Shown: positions 23,801 to 34,399 of the stretch, piece after piece | Numbering within the stretch: the stretch's first letter is position 1 | Layout: each line of letters begins with the position of its first letter | Origin: Tanypteryx hageni | Taxonomy: Eukaryota; Arthropoda; Insecta; Odonata; Petaluridae | Length of the DNA: 64,000 nucleotides | Direction of reading: 5' to 3' | Assembly (NCBI GenBank): GCA_028673005.1 | Contig: CM054116.1 | Span: 129,743,547-129,807,546 of the forward strand | Notes under the pieces: model-generated | Told to the model about the DNA's origin: nothing | Databases searched by the model: none | Seen by the model: the letters and a program-made list of their open reading frames with translations, nothing else | Program-made: the position numbers and the translations under genes

Positions 23801-24420
23801 AAATCATTACATTTGTAAATGGTATTGTAGTCGCAATCAAAATAACTCAAGGTAAATCTTAGCGGATGTGACTTTTGCACATTGCTCATGGTTTTTGCTA
23901 TCCCCTTAGCTACCACCTCCCTGTAGCTTAAATCATCATGGATAGTACCATGAAGCGCTCCATCACTAATTCTCACAATAGCGGTTACTTTTTATCAATT
24001 CATCAATTTGATTGTGTTTTGATTCGGATTCTGATGTAAATGGACGAGCACTGCGGGGCTCATAATCGATTCAGAATATCTTTTATGCCCCTCAAACATT
24101 TTCACAAGCAATCCTCGTTTAATGCACTTTTCATCTTTTTAAACGCTTCTGTATATGTTATCTAAAGGCAAACAAAAAAATATCGCATATGGTAGTTCTG
24201 TTTGTATGCCCATGATGGGTATCTTGAACACCTCTTCAGTATATTAGAGTTATATAGAATCTGAGAAGAGTACGTCAGACGCCATCTGACGTGATAATGT
24301 ATGAAACATGCGGTGACGTTACGACTTGAAGTAAATCAGTATCTTGTCTACCGCTGCAGATGAAATTCGCCCATCTTATTTACCGATATCACCACTCGTG
24401 TATGTTTGTGTGTGTATATC

Positions 24421-25860
24421 AAGGGAGATTAAAAAGTCCTTGACAACTTTAAAGGATAAATAATGTTTAAACCTTATGATAAAAACAAATGAGTAAACGA
24501 ATTCATAAGGTCCAATTCTACAAGTTTTACTCTAATGATTACAATTGTTGTTATTATTGGAATTGTGTTGATTGTTTTCAATTTTTGTAATGATTTACAA
24601 TATTTCCATAGTAAACAAATTTTAATAAGGCAATTTGCAACATCTAATCATGAATTTTTAAACTTCTACACATTCACCATATTTAGTAATAAGGTTTTCA
24701 GTTCTTGACTGCAGTCACTCAAATGCATACAAAAGATGGAAGATGTTTGCGATGGCGACTTGTATTCGGGTTTGCAGTTCTTTTAATGATCTTTACTTTG
24801 TAGCATAAACAATACCCCTCGAATGCCCTCTCAAGAAATCGTCAAAAGGTGTAAAATCAGGCGAGCGGGATGTCCAGGGAAGTGGCCCTCTTCTTCCAGT
24901 CCACTTGTTTGGAAATCTCTCATTAAAAAACTCACGAACTGACCTTTAATAATGACACAGGACTCCATCTTGTTTGAAAACTGTTCTGTTTCTCAGACTG
25001 TTGGCGGTGTGTTGAGGGATGAAAACGTCTTGAATCATGGGCAGATAACTTTCTCCTTTTACATTGGTCCCTTGAAGGAAAAAGTGTATAATTATCTGTG
25101 ACTTCCAAAGTGCACACCACACATTGACTTTAGAAGAGTCTCCATCATGCAGCTGAGCCGCATTAATATTTTCTTTTTCTCCTGTTATGAGAGATCACTT
25201 TCCCACTCATTGTCAGAAGAAATGTGGCTTCAACCAAAAGTGTCCACTGTTCCAATAATTCAGTAGATTTAGAAGCTTCCCTTTTAAATCAATTCTTCAT
25301 TGTAATCGTCTTCAAATTAAATGTGGGACACTTAAATTGCTGAAGATAAATGGACAGATAGGATGAAAAACGATGAAGTGCTACAAAGAGTAGGAGAGAA
25401 GCGAATGATTATACAGACTATTAGAAAGAGGATGGCAAACTGGGTTGGACATTACCTGAGGAGAGAGGGTATGATTAAATACGCGTTAGAAGATAAACTA
25501 GATGGAAAAAGGGAAAGAGGTTTCAGCTGATAGACGATTTGAAAGGGAAAGAGAGTTAACAAGATATGAAGAGGACAGCGGAAAATAGGAGTATATGGAG
25601 AACCAGGTTTAACCATGAATAATCACGGACCTGTCTACGGACAGACTACCTATGACGATGATGACTTAAATTTTGTAAGCCGGTGCACGCTGTTTCGCAT
25701 GGATGTGATGTGATTTACGTGGGTTCCTTCTAAATCCTTCTTCTACAGTTATCGAGTTTTTTTTAAGGAAAGGTTTTCCTTTCCATGGCGACCGATATTG
25801 TTGCCAAACTCAATGTCGTAAGCTTATGACATTGAAATGAATTCAAGGTCAGTTAATTAT
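24421..25860 (-). pseudogene. Tc1/mariner-superfamily transposase relic, split by a LINE insertion
   Basis: The minus strand from about 25140 to 24700 reads VNVWCALWKSQIIIHFFLQG, then VKGESYLPMIQDVF, then RTVFKQDGV. A stop follows, then VREFFNERFPNKWTGRRGPL and SRSPDFTPFDDFLRGHSRG with IVYAT. The DG(A)P-type Asp block and the 'SPD.TP.D.FLWG' block near the third catalytic acid identify an IS630/Tc1/mariner transposase, of the group often found in ants and other insects. Stops replace expected residues. The N-terminal side is cut at 25339-25663 by a plus-strand LINE fragment. An end with GGGAGATTAAAAAGTCCTTG lies at 24422 but its partner was not found, so the outer limits are approximate. Confidence 0.7.
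25339..25663 (+). mobile_element. 5'-truncated RTE/CR1-like LINE fragment with target duplication
   Basis: It encodes the last part of a reverse-transcriptase polyprotein: RMKNDEVLQRVGEKRMIIQT, NWVGHYLRREGMIKY and TAENRSIWRTRFNHE before a stop, with a frameshift and an internal stop. The DNA matches the two LINE fragments at 41.9-43.2 kb. The 3' end has the stem-loop word CTGTCTACGGACAG and a (GAT)n-like tail. ACTTAAATT is duplicated on both sides (25330-25338 and 25664-25672), so both ends of the insertion are known. It sits inside the older transposase relic. Confidence 0.88.
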
Positions 25861-25920
25861 CCATGTAAATAAGATATGGCATAACTAACTAATTCTTCAG
25901 TTTCAAATATTAAAAGACTA

Positions 25921-26370
25921 GCCGGGAAGGAAGAGAGAGAGGGATGTAGGATGGGAAAAAGGAAGAGAGAGATGGTGAGAGAATGTAAGGAAGAGAGAAA
26001 AAGATATAATGGAAGGAAGGAAAAGGGAGAGAGAATGGGAGGAAGGAATGAGAGAGAATGAGAGGAACGAAAAGAGATGGAGAGAGAATGGAAGGAAGAG
26101 AGAGGGGGAGAGAATGAGGGGAAGGAAGAGAGAATTAGAGAAAGGACGAGAGAATGGGAGTGAGGGAGAGAGAATGGGAGGATGGGAGAGAGAGAATGAG
26201 ATGAAGGAAGAGAAAAAGGGAGAATGGGAGGGAGGTAGGGAGAGAGAGAGAGGGAGAGAGAGAAGGAGAGAGAGAGAATGAGAAGGGATAGGGAGAGAGA
26301 ATGAGAAGGAAGTGAGCGAATGAGAAGGGGGAGAGAGAGGGAGAGAGAATGAGATGGAAGAGAGATAGAG
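25921..26370 (+). repeat. GA-rich purine tract
   Basis: Mostly A/G with recurrent GAGAGAATGGGAGGAAGG-type words. The 170-codon minus frame through it is a Ser/Leu/Phe low-complexity artefact. Confidence 0.9.
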
Positions 26371-26399
26371 TGAGGGATAAAACAAAGAGAGGTGGAAGA

Positions 26400-27500
26400 T
26401 AGTTATTTGTTGTAAGGTATTGTAACTCAATGGTTTGTCACAGTCTGTCGATGTTTGACTATTATTTTTCTCTTTGCACTTCGTTTGTTACTGCTTTTAT
26501 CATTTTTGTCTGTCTTCGTAGTTTTATCATTGTTCTTATTGGTTTGTTCCTCATTTGCCACTCTCCCGATGTTTGATTCTTCTTTTCTGTTCGGTCTTCG
26601 TTTATTATAATATTTTTTTGGCATTTCTCAAAATTTCACGCAGTAGAACTGCGGCCTCTCTACTAGTGTATTTAATATTATACAAGTTCGTCTTCGCACA
26701 ACATAGCAACGGTTATTGACAGAGTTGGTATGGTTACTAACAACAATATATATTTAGTAGTGTTAGTAAATAAACTTTCATATTCGCTTCGTTTAACAGT
26801 TTACACATTGAAGCTTCACTTTTGTATCGGTAAGAATTAAAATCACAATTCTTTTAATAAATCGAAAAGTAAAGAAAGCTTCAATACAGCTCGCTGTATT
26901 AATTTCACTTAGTATTTAAACGAAAGTCATAATATTAATTGAAATTAATATAGATGCTCTATATATTGAAGTTTTATTTGATTATCGGTAAGTACAATAT
27001 TATATTTCGATTTTATTCCAATTAAATTTACAACACAATCAAGTTCATTGAATCTGAAAGAGAACATTATGACTTAACTAGATAACCGAAAGTATGATTA
27101 TTTAACGTAAATGAGAGGCACGTTGCGCGGGTTATGATTGGAAAATGTGACTGACGATGATGAATGATTGATGTGAGAATGAAATTAATTATATTCAATA
27201 TTAAATTTGGCAATTTATTTTACACTGCAGTACAGTAAATTGACGTACTTTAAAGGGATTTAATTTTTTGTCTACTAAAGTTGCTATTTGGAATTTGCCT
27301 CTTGCTACGATCTATTATTTTCATAAATTAAATTGTATTTTTGAAAGAAATCTTGATAGCAACCGGTTTAATGTAATTTATTGGTGTCTATCAACAAACG
27401 CTCGCCGTAAATATAGAATAAATTTAACTGTATTTACACGAGTAAAAACCATTTCTGCTGTTTTTATTACGCCGTGTGAATGTGACATGAACATTACAAT
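26400..27500. other. AT-rich sequence upstream of the helicase relic
   Basis: No RNA gene or recognisable protein is present. The 27268-27594 plus frame runs into the helicase relic at its end (FNEQQF, the usual lead-in to the Walker A region). Its first two-thirds show no motif, but they could be degraded sequence from the same element. Confidence 0.35.
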
Positions 27501-27531
27501 TGATCAAGTTCCAGAGTATTCTTCAAATAAT

Positions 27532-28016
27532 TTATTAATTGCTTCAACTATGTGGCAAAATTTTAATGAACAACAATTCTCTGCCGCAAATTAAATAGTT
27601 AATTCTTCGAACGAAGGCATTCAAAGCTGCTCTTTCATAGATGGCTCTAGAGGGTCAGGAAAAACGTATTTGTACACAACATTATATCATAAATTAAAGT
27701 CGATGGGGAAAAGATTTTAAATGTAGCGTAGACTGGGATTACAGCGATATTTCTTCCAGATTTCACATGTCACACAGCCTTCAATTTACCTTTGGATCTA
27801 AAGAGTTCAACTTCACCAAGACTTTCACCTGACAAAACAATTTTACGCGATTTTGATGTTTTAATCTGAGATGAAGCACCAATGGCTCCAGGAGTCGTCT
27901 TAGAAATCGTTGACAGAATTCTGCGTTACATAATGGTGGAAAATGAATTGTTTGGAGGAAAAGTAATTGTACTTGGAGAGGATTTTTGACCAATGTTAAA
28001 TGCTTTGTAATCCTCA
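27532..28016 (+). pseudogene. Helitron PIF1-like DNA helicase relic
   Basis: A broken reading contains the core of a PIF1-family helicase of the kind fused to Rep in Helitrons. FNEQQF is followed by CSFIDG and the Walker A loop GSRGSGKT at 27643-27666, then YLYTTLYHKLKSMGK. After a short decayed gap come FLPDFTCHTAFNLPLDLK, ILRDFDVLI-stop-DEAPMAP (Walker B with its Trp turned to a stop), VVLEIVDRILRYIMVENELF, and GGKVIVLGEDF-stop-PML (the GGDFRQ motif with Arg lost). At least three stops in conserved positions show that it is dead. A terminal module with a conserved hairpin follows at once. The HUH Rep domain is not seen. Confidence 0.8.
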
Positions 28017-28086
28017 CTTTCATGTTTCGTCTGTATTATTTGCTTAATAACATCCGAGTTTATTGAAACTTATGTAATAAATTCAC

Positions 28087-28436
28087 TTATTATGCGTTCT
28101 TTGTACGAAGTGCACGAAGTTAACGCATATAGAGGAGGTCGTTTCCGTCCGTCCGTCCGCATGTTTAAACTTAGAAACCGCTGGACATATTATGATGAAA
28201 TTTGGTATTGGGGAGTTTTGCTAAAATTTATGTACCGATTCCAATTTTGGTAAAAATCGGACAATAATTACGACTACTTTACATGAAGACCTACTTGTAT
28301 TTTATAACGTACCTCGCTTGCTTCTCGTTCAATTCTCATCTGAGCAAAAAATATTGAGAACATTGTGAAATCTCAAAGAACGCATTTGGAAACTCTGTGT
28401 ACTCCGACATGGAGTACACCTTTCCAATCTTGTTAT
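28087..28436 (+). mobile_element. Helitron-type terminal module with conserved hairpin (single unit)
   Basis: The module begins TTATTATG and ends CCAATCTTGTTAT. It matches 55119-55902 in inverted orientation. Near the end is a perfect hairpin at 28397-28419, GTGTACTCC-GACAT-GGAGTACAC, 17 nt from the last shared base. A hairpin close to the 3' end is a Helitron hallmark, and the module directly follows the helicase relic. However, the end does not show the usual CTRR, so a Helentron-like or other type is possible. Its interior holds one copy of a roughly 150-bp unit that is present four times in the other copy. Confidence 0.65.
28397..28419. repeat. Hairpin near the end of the Helitron-type module
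   Basis: A 9-bp perfect stem with a 5-nt loop. The stem is identical in the second copy at 55136-55158, where only the loop differs by one base. Confidence 0.85.
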
Positions 28437-28885
28437 TTAAAGTTCACCAGTGTAACAATGGAGTTTATAAATGTCAACAACGTCTACGACTAAAATTGAA
28501 AACAGTTGAAGTTTATAAGAGCATGTCACAGGCCTTTAGTCCGTAAATAATTCCGTTGTGCAGGAAATTCGTTCTTTTGATGAATACTGTTTAAAGTTTC
28601 GTAAGTTAAAAAGCTCACTGATTAATTAAAATAAATTTTAAACGACCTGTGTGCGTTCATAACAAAGCTTTAGTAATTTACGTCTTACTTGAGAATAATA
28701 TAAACAATTAATTTATTATTATTATGAATAAGCCTTAACAATATGCATTTAGAAGTGAAGGTTTGGAAAGTATTTCTACCATTGGAAGTCGTTCAGGTAT
28801 TAGAAATATTCTCCTGTACCTTTTGTTACAATAGAAGACTTTATGGAGAGATTTGACTAGACACATACCTGGATACATTAATACA
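28436..28885. other. AT-rich non-coding sequence
   Basis: Nothing recognised. Confidence 0.4.
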
Positions 28886-29410
28886 TGGTTTGGCACCTCC
28901 TGTTCCTTTCAGTCCCTCCGTCTCTTCCATTCGTTCGCACGAAATCCTCATATTCCTTCCGTTCTACCGTCAATCTCTCATTGACTCCATTCCCGATCGT
29001 CACCCATTTGGATGCTCTTTTTCTTCTTTCTTATTCCCTTTTATTTACTCTCCCTTTTTGCTGCGCCTCTTTTCCGCCATTCTCTCTTTTCACTCGCTTT
29101 CTGGGAGCTTCCAATCTCGGTTTGCGGCAATTCTCCTCTTTCCCTCACTCTCTCTTCTCTCTTTCTACATATATATCGTAGTTAATAAAAATTTTCCTTC
29201 TTCGGTTTTCTTTTTATATCCAATTCCTCTTTATTATCTTCTATATCTTCTATATTCGCGCGTTGATCTCTCCACTTCATCATTCTTTCTCTTTTATACC
29301 CTTTCCCAATAAGAGCAGTTGCAGCCACTCTTTCCTTTGTTTCTTGGTCTCTTTCATTTTCCTCCCTTTCCATATTCCTCCACTTCCTGCGAGTGACTAT
29401 TTTCTTTTTC
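28885..29410. repeat. Pyrimidine-rich low-complexity sequence
   Basis: The plus strand is T/C-rich with irregular TCTCTTTC and CCTTTTC words. Frames of 98-140 codons (28885-29181, 28890-29312) are Ser/Leu/Phe-rich, lack motifs and are treated as artefacts. Confidence 0.7.
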
Positions 29411-29437
29411 TCGGCGATTACCTAAAAGGAATAATCG

Positions 29438-29632
29438 AAGAAAGGAGAGAAAGAGGGAGAGAGAGAGGGAGAGAGAGAGGGAGAGAGAGAGGGGGAGAGA
29501 GAGAGAAAGGGAGAGAGAGAGGGAGAGAGAGAGAGAGGGAGAGAGAGAGAGGGAGAGAGAGAGAGAGGGAGAGAGAGAGAGAGGGCGAGAGAGAGAGAAA
29601 AAGGAGGGAGGGCGAGAGGGAGCCCAAATGAA
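29438..29632 (+). repeat. (GA)n/GGGAGA purine tract
   Basis: A nearly pure repetition of GAGAGAGGGAGAGA words. All open frames here are composition artefacts. Confidence 0.93.
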
Positions 29633-29992
29633 ATGGGAAGCGACAAATTCGCTTAATTTTTCTCTTCGTGGCGTCTTTATTGCTCCGATTCCAACTCTCT
29701 CTCTCTCTCATCCCTCTGGCTCTATCCCATTTCTCTCTTTCTCTATCTTGTAGGGAGAGTGATTATCTGCCTAATTTGTTTTGTCTTGTTTGTTTAAAGA
29801 GACAGAGCGAGGCTACGCAGTCGGAAGGTAAGAGGTGGGGGGGGGGGGGAGGTGGAGAGGAGGGATTCATCGTTCGCGAGGAGATTGGAATATAAGGAGG
29901 AAGCTCATCTCTCTCTTTCTGCCTTTCTTCTTTCCCTTCACGTCCATCTCTAATCTCTTTCTCCTTATTACTCTTCTCTCCGTCATTCTCCT

Positions 29993-30479
29993 CAGTAGCG
30001 GATTTAGGGGATTCGCGTATGGTGCGTGCCAGGGGCTCCGTGAAGTATGGGACACCGTGACGTATGGCAGTGCCTCTCAACTTAGGTTACGCGGAACCCA
30101 AGGGTTCCGCGAAAGATTGGAGTTACGTGTGGATCGGCGAAAATGGGGGAAAGGCAAGATTTCCTTACTGCTCAGTTACCCTCAACCTTGAATTTCTCCC
30201 TCACACTCAGTGGCGGATATAAGGGGGGGTTGCATTTGACGCGCGACAGGGGCTCCTTGAAGTAAGTGGCCCGAAAAAATGTTCGCGTCTATAATCTCAG
30301 AAATACTAATCGTCTCAATGTAAAAATCAGTGGAACTTCTCTATGATTCCATAGAAAAACGATCGTTAAGAGGTATCACAAAAGAGGGTAGCCGTTAGAA
30401 GCGGTTTTTCTATATATTTAGATTGCAGAGCCCTGTCTGCTTAGCGCCTGGGGCCCCAGGAAGGGTAAATCTGCCACTA
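29993..30479. mobile_element. Non-autonomous hAT-type element with nested end
   Basis: The left end CAGTAGCGGATTTA and the right end read inward TAGTGGCAGATTTA match at 11 of 14 positions. Both follow the CAGTGGCGGATTTA terminal pattern of a widespread hAT group. The flanking 8-mers ATTCTCCT (29985-29992) and ATCCTCCT (30480-30487) agree at 7 of 8 positions. A second terminus-like word, CAGTGGCGGATATA, starts inside at 30208, so the element is either internally duplicated or composite. A hAT-like CAGTGCCTCTCAA word at about 30069 may mark another remnant. No transposase is present. Confidence 0.65.
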
Positions 30480-30480
30480 A

Positions 30481-31465
30481 TCCTCCTCCACCCATATTCC
30501 TCATTCTTCATGATTCCCTTTCTTTTTCTATATTTTCCTCTCTCCAATCCTCCTTTCTCCTTCCATTCGCCCCTCTCCTCATCTCTGTTGCTCACATCAC
30601 CTCAACTCCTCCCTTCATCCCTCCCACCGCCTCCACCTCTTCATAATATCCACCTCCCCCTCCCTCACCTCTTCTACTTCCCACCCACTCTCCTCTTCTT
30701 TCAATCCCCCTTCCTTTCTTCCGCCTCTCTTACATCCCCTCTTGCCTCTCCCTCTTTTACAACTCTCTTCTTTCCGTCGAATCCTCCCTCCACTCTCATT
30801 CTCTCCTTTCCCTTCGACCCTCCCTATTCCATCTTACCTCCCTCTTCCCTCCATCTTCCCTCTCACTTCCCTCCCTCTTCCCTCCCTCTTCCCCCCTCTT
30901 TCCTTCCTCTTTCATCCCCTTTCGCTTCCTCTTCCCTCCCTCTTTTCTCCCTCTTTCATCCCCTTTCGCTTCCTCTTCCCTCCCTCTTCCCTCCCTCTTT
31001 TCTCCCTCTTTCCTCCCCCTTCGCTTACTCTTCCCTCCCTCTTCTCTCCCTCTTTCCTCCCTCTTTCCTCCCTCTTTTCTTTCTCTTCCCTCCCTCTTCC
31101 CTCCCTCTTCCCTCCCTCTTTCCTCCCTCTTTCCTCCCTCTTCCCTCCCTCTTCCCCCCCCTCTTTCCTCCCTCTTTCATCCCCTTTCGCTTCCTCTTCC
31201 CTCCCTCTTCCCTCCCTCTTTTCTCCCTCTTTCATCCCCTTTCGCTTACTCTTCCCTCCCTCTTCTCTCCCTCTTTCCTCCCTCTTTCCTCCCTCTTTTC
31301 TTTCTCTTCCCTCCCTCTTCCCTCCCTCTTTCCCCCCTCTTTCCTTCCTCTTCCCTCCCTCTTTCCTCCCTCTTTCCTCCCTCTTTCCTTCCTCTTTCCC
31401 CCTCTTCGCTTCCTCTTCCCTCCCTCTTCCCTCCCTCTTCCCACTCCTCTCCTCCGTCCCTCTCG
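30481..31465. repeat. CT-rich satellite with a 221-bp higher-order repeat
   Basis: The plus strand is nearly all C and T, built from CCCTCCCTCTTT-type units of 11-12 bp. A long block containing the marker words CATCCCCTTTCGCTTCC and TTCGCTTACTC recurs with a 221-bp offset: the markers lie at 30958 and 31179, and at 31021 and 31242. Each copy is followed by the same series of units. The 368- and 263-codon frames through it are Pro/Ser/Leu/Phe artefacts. Confidence 0.92.
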
Positions 31466-32510
31466 AAACTTCCGCTCCCTCGCGTCCTACTCCTCAACCC
31501 CTGGATCCCAATCAGAGAGGAGGGGGTAAGTAGGAGAGCGCGTGAGAGGAGGAAGGTCGTCGGGAGTCGGGGGATATGTCTTTTGTTTGTTTGTGCGTAC
31601 CAGTGAACATTGAGAGAGTGCACACCCACGATGCGAAAGTTTCCAATAAAGGAAAGTGATGCCAAACAAAACAAAAAATAACTTCGGGAATTATAGCTTT
31701 TAACATTGTACTAAAAATTATTTAGCAAGCTATACGAGTCGTTTTATGAGCTCTGGAGGTTTATTATCACAAAAGATCTTTGTGAATGTTGAATGACAGT
31801 AAAAATGAGCAAAAAAGTGAAATATAAATGCATAAAAGACGAGAAATTATGAAATGGCGAGCATTTTAAGGGATTACCAGTTCCTTAAATTATTTTTTCT
31901 TCTATTAACTATTGGGAGAGTCCAATGGGGTAATATCAGTTGAACTAATAGCCATTCAATTTAATGGCATCGGTCACAGGAAATTTTATCTTCAATTAGG
32001 AGAAAATTTAGTAATGGGCGCGGGCATGCGAGTCTGTAGAATCATACGCTTAGTTGACGACAAATTTGGACGCAATGCACATTTTGCCCAAACTCACTGA
32101 CAGAAACAAGTTAAATTTTAGATTATTACTTGAACATGTAATTGGGAAAATAATATTTGTTTCGCATATTCAAAATTCTTCATTAATGCGCAAATACATT
32201 TTTTCCGAAATGTAAGTTCAACTCGAATAAATTTCCGATCGCGATATTATTTGAAATCGATTTCTTTTTTTGCGCGCGAAAAGGAATCGGTGTGTGAATC
32301 GATCGATGCTTCTGTTACAGAAACTTTTCCCTTGAATCGGATGATATAAGTGGCTAAAACCATCTCGAATGTCCAGTGGCACTCGTTTTGATCCGATCTG
32401 ATTTACGGCAACGAAAAGACAAAAGTGGTTGGTTTTGATTCGCTCTCTGGCTGGTGCAGTCAAAAGACCACCGAATGCGGTAAAGGGATAGTCGGCTGAC
32501 GATCCACTTC
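31466..32510. other. Non-coding sequence, nothing recognised
   Basis: No exon, RNA gene or repeat end is recognised. Confidence 0.4.
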
Positions 32511-32517
32511 CACTTGA

Positions 32518-32700
32518 TTGTGCGAAGGAGAGGAGCGACGAGGGGGGAGGGCAGGGGAAAGGGGAGTGAGGGAAAAAGGGGGGGATACGGAGATATGGGG
32601 AGCGGACGGAGTGAGAGAGGAGAATTAATAGTAGGAGGATGGAGAAGGGAAGTGGGGAAGGAGAGGGAAGCGTGTTGCAGACTAGGATGGGAGAGGAGGA
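32518..32700 (+). repeat. G/A-rich low-complexity tract
   Basis: The plus strand shows runs such as GGGGGGAGGGCAGGGG and GGGGGGATACGG. Frames through it are composition artefacts. Confidence 0.7.
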
Positions 32701-32759
32701 ACACCGTTCATTATTTTCTGGTCCGCTGCATCGACTGCGCGCCGCTTAGGGCACTCTGA

Positions 32760-34195
32760 TGCCCTTCCACGGCCCATTTCCATTTTAACCCTGCTCCAGA
32801 ACCGAGCTTTTGTTCCAGATAGACTTTCTTTCTTACGATTGGAAAAATAATTTTCGAAATTCTCAATTTAACTATTTTTTTTGGGCGGTGTTTGCGTAAT
32901 ATGAATCACGCTTGTTCAAGCCGCAATGAGGGCTTTTTACTATGGATCAATGGGTTTTAATTACGAGTCCACTATTTAATCCTTACATATTGGAAATTTT
33001 GAATGATTCCGTGTAATTTAACCTTCCTTCCACCTTTTCCAAGTTTCTTTAATTTTTCTGAGTAAACTCACTTGGATAAGTCTGGGAATGTATAAATTGG
33101 ACTGCATTTGAATGCTTTATAAAATTTTATACGCAAGGTCTTTTCATCGGATTTACCCAATAGTATATCTTGCATTGGCCCAATTTATAAAGCCGTGACA
33201 TAAAAATTGGACTTAAGAATTGAGCTCGCATTGGAAAAACCGGGAAGTCGATGCTTCGGTGGGGCATTTCTCGGCCGAGTTTCATTACAAACGCAATTCC
33301 TTCGACAAACAATCAACTTACAGTATAGTTAACGATGTGACTCGAACCCATGGCCAATGGAAAAAAGGCATTGCGATCATTGTGCTATCTCGTCAATAGT
33401 AAAGTCACGCTATTCAATGCGGACAAAACAATAGAGAGCGCTTATTTCTTTTTATTCGATTAACCAGACCGCAATTTGTGGAGAACATTTATGGGCGGTG
33501 ATAATGGGTCACCTCTCGAGTCCCGATGCTTCAAAGTAGGATCTTTTATAAATCGGTTTTCGCGGAGAAAAATTTATTACAGCAATTGGATTCCATTGAG
33601 TTCGCTGGCTAATTGGAAATGACGGAATTTTTTTTCCCGAAAGAATCGGAAAACGTCCTCAAAGAAATTATATCCAACCTTTCTCTCTTTATCTACTGTG
33701 ATTGAAGCTGAAAATTTAAAATAGACACAGAAATTAGCGGAGTTTAATTTTTCGTCAAAGCTCATCATCCTAACGATTCTTTAGTTTTCTCCGTACTGTT
33801 GTAGCTTAAAAATACGAAGATAGTTTTTATAAAGTACTGAAGGGATTGAACTTGATGAGTTTGTACAAGCAAAACAGGATGAGCAATATTCGCACGCGAT
33901 ATAATTCACCTGAGGACTCGTGTATTCTCCATCGAGTAGCTGTCTTTTTCATGAGCCAATACTTAAGCGAAGAAGAAAGTTCAGAATTGGAAAAAATTTG
34001 CACATAAAATTTACAAATAAAAACTAAAGCAATGGATTTTTTAGGACACGTCTAACATAATTTTTGTCGCAGGCATCAAATATCTGTGGGGAATGTCATA
34101 AGAATATTGCAAGCTTTCAAAATAAGGTGCATGCGAGAAGAGGTTGGAAGAGATGGATGGAAGGAAGAAACCTTTCGGTCAGAAAAAACAAGCGC
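32760..34195. other. Non-coding sequence with one weak tRNA-like remnant
   Basis: On the minus strand, GGGTTCGAGTC (33339-33349) matches a pol III B box. An A-box-like GATAGCACAATGATCGCAAT lies about 40 nt upstream. This could be a SINE head or a degraded tRNA, but no cloverleaf closes. The rest shows nothing recognisable. Confidence 0.3.
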
Positions 34196-34199
34196 CATG

Positions 34200-34392
34200 C
34201 AAAAAATAAGAGATAGTGTAAACCGGTAGGCCTAGGTATAGGTGTGCATAGCTCCCAATGGTAGAACCGCGGGTTCGAATCCTGGTGAGAGTATGGATGC
34301 ATGTATTAGTCTTTATTATTGCTATTGTGCACACTGTAAAAGGCCGTTAACGGCTGCTTCTGAGATAAATAAAAATAATTAAAAAGAAATAG
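34200..34392 (+). mobile_element. tRNA-derived SINE-like element
   Basis: An A-box-like TAGCTCCCAATGG (34249-34261) and a perfect B box GGTTCGAATCC (34272-34282) are present. They lie closer together than in a tRNA, as if the anticodon arm were lost. A short body follows, with the perfect 12-bp palindrome GCCGTTAACGGC (34343-34354), and then an A-rich AAATAAAAATAATTAAAAAG tail. Head, body and tail in this order fit a short SINE. No clear target duplication was found. Confidence 0.55.
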
Positions 34393-34399
34393 AGTGGGG

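Noticed and set aside
25960..26430. 170-codon Ser/Leu/Phe minus frame resembling a membrane protein
   Set aside because: Antisense of a GA tract; the hydrophobic content comes from CTC/TTC/TCT codons in a repeat.
30423..31529. 368-codon open frame on the plus strand, the second longest in the window
   Set aside because: It runs through the CT-rich satellite. The product is Pro/Ser/Leu/Phe repeats, and other frames over the same DNA are equally open, as expected when one strand lacks purines and so lacks stops.
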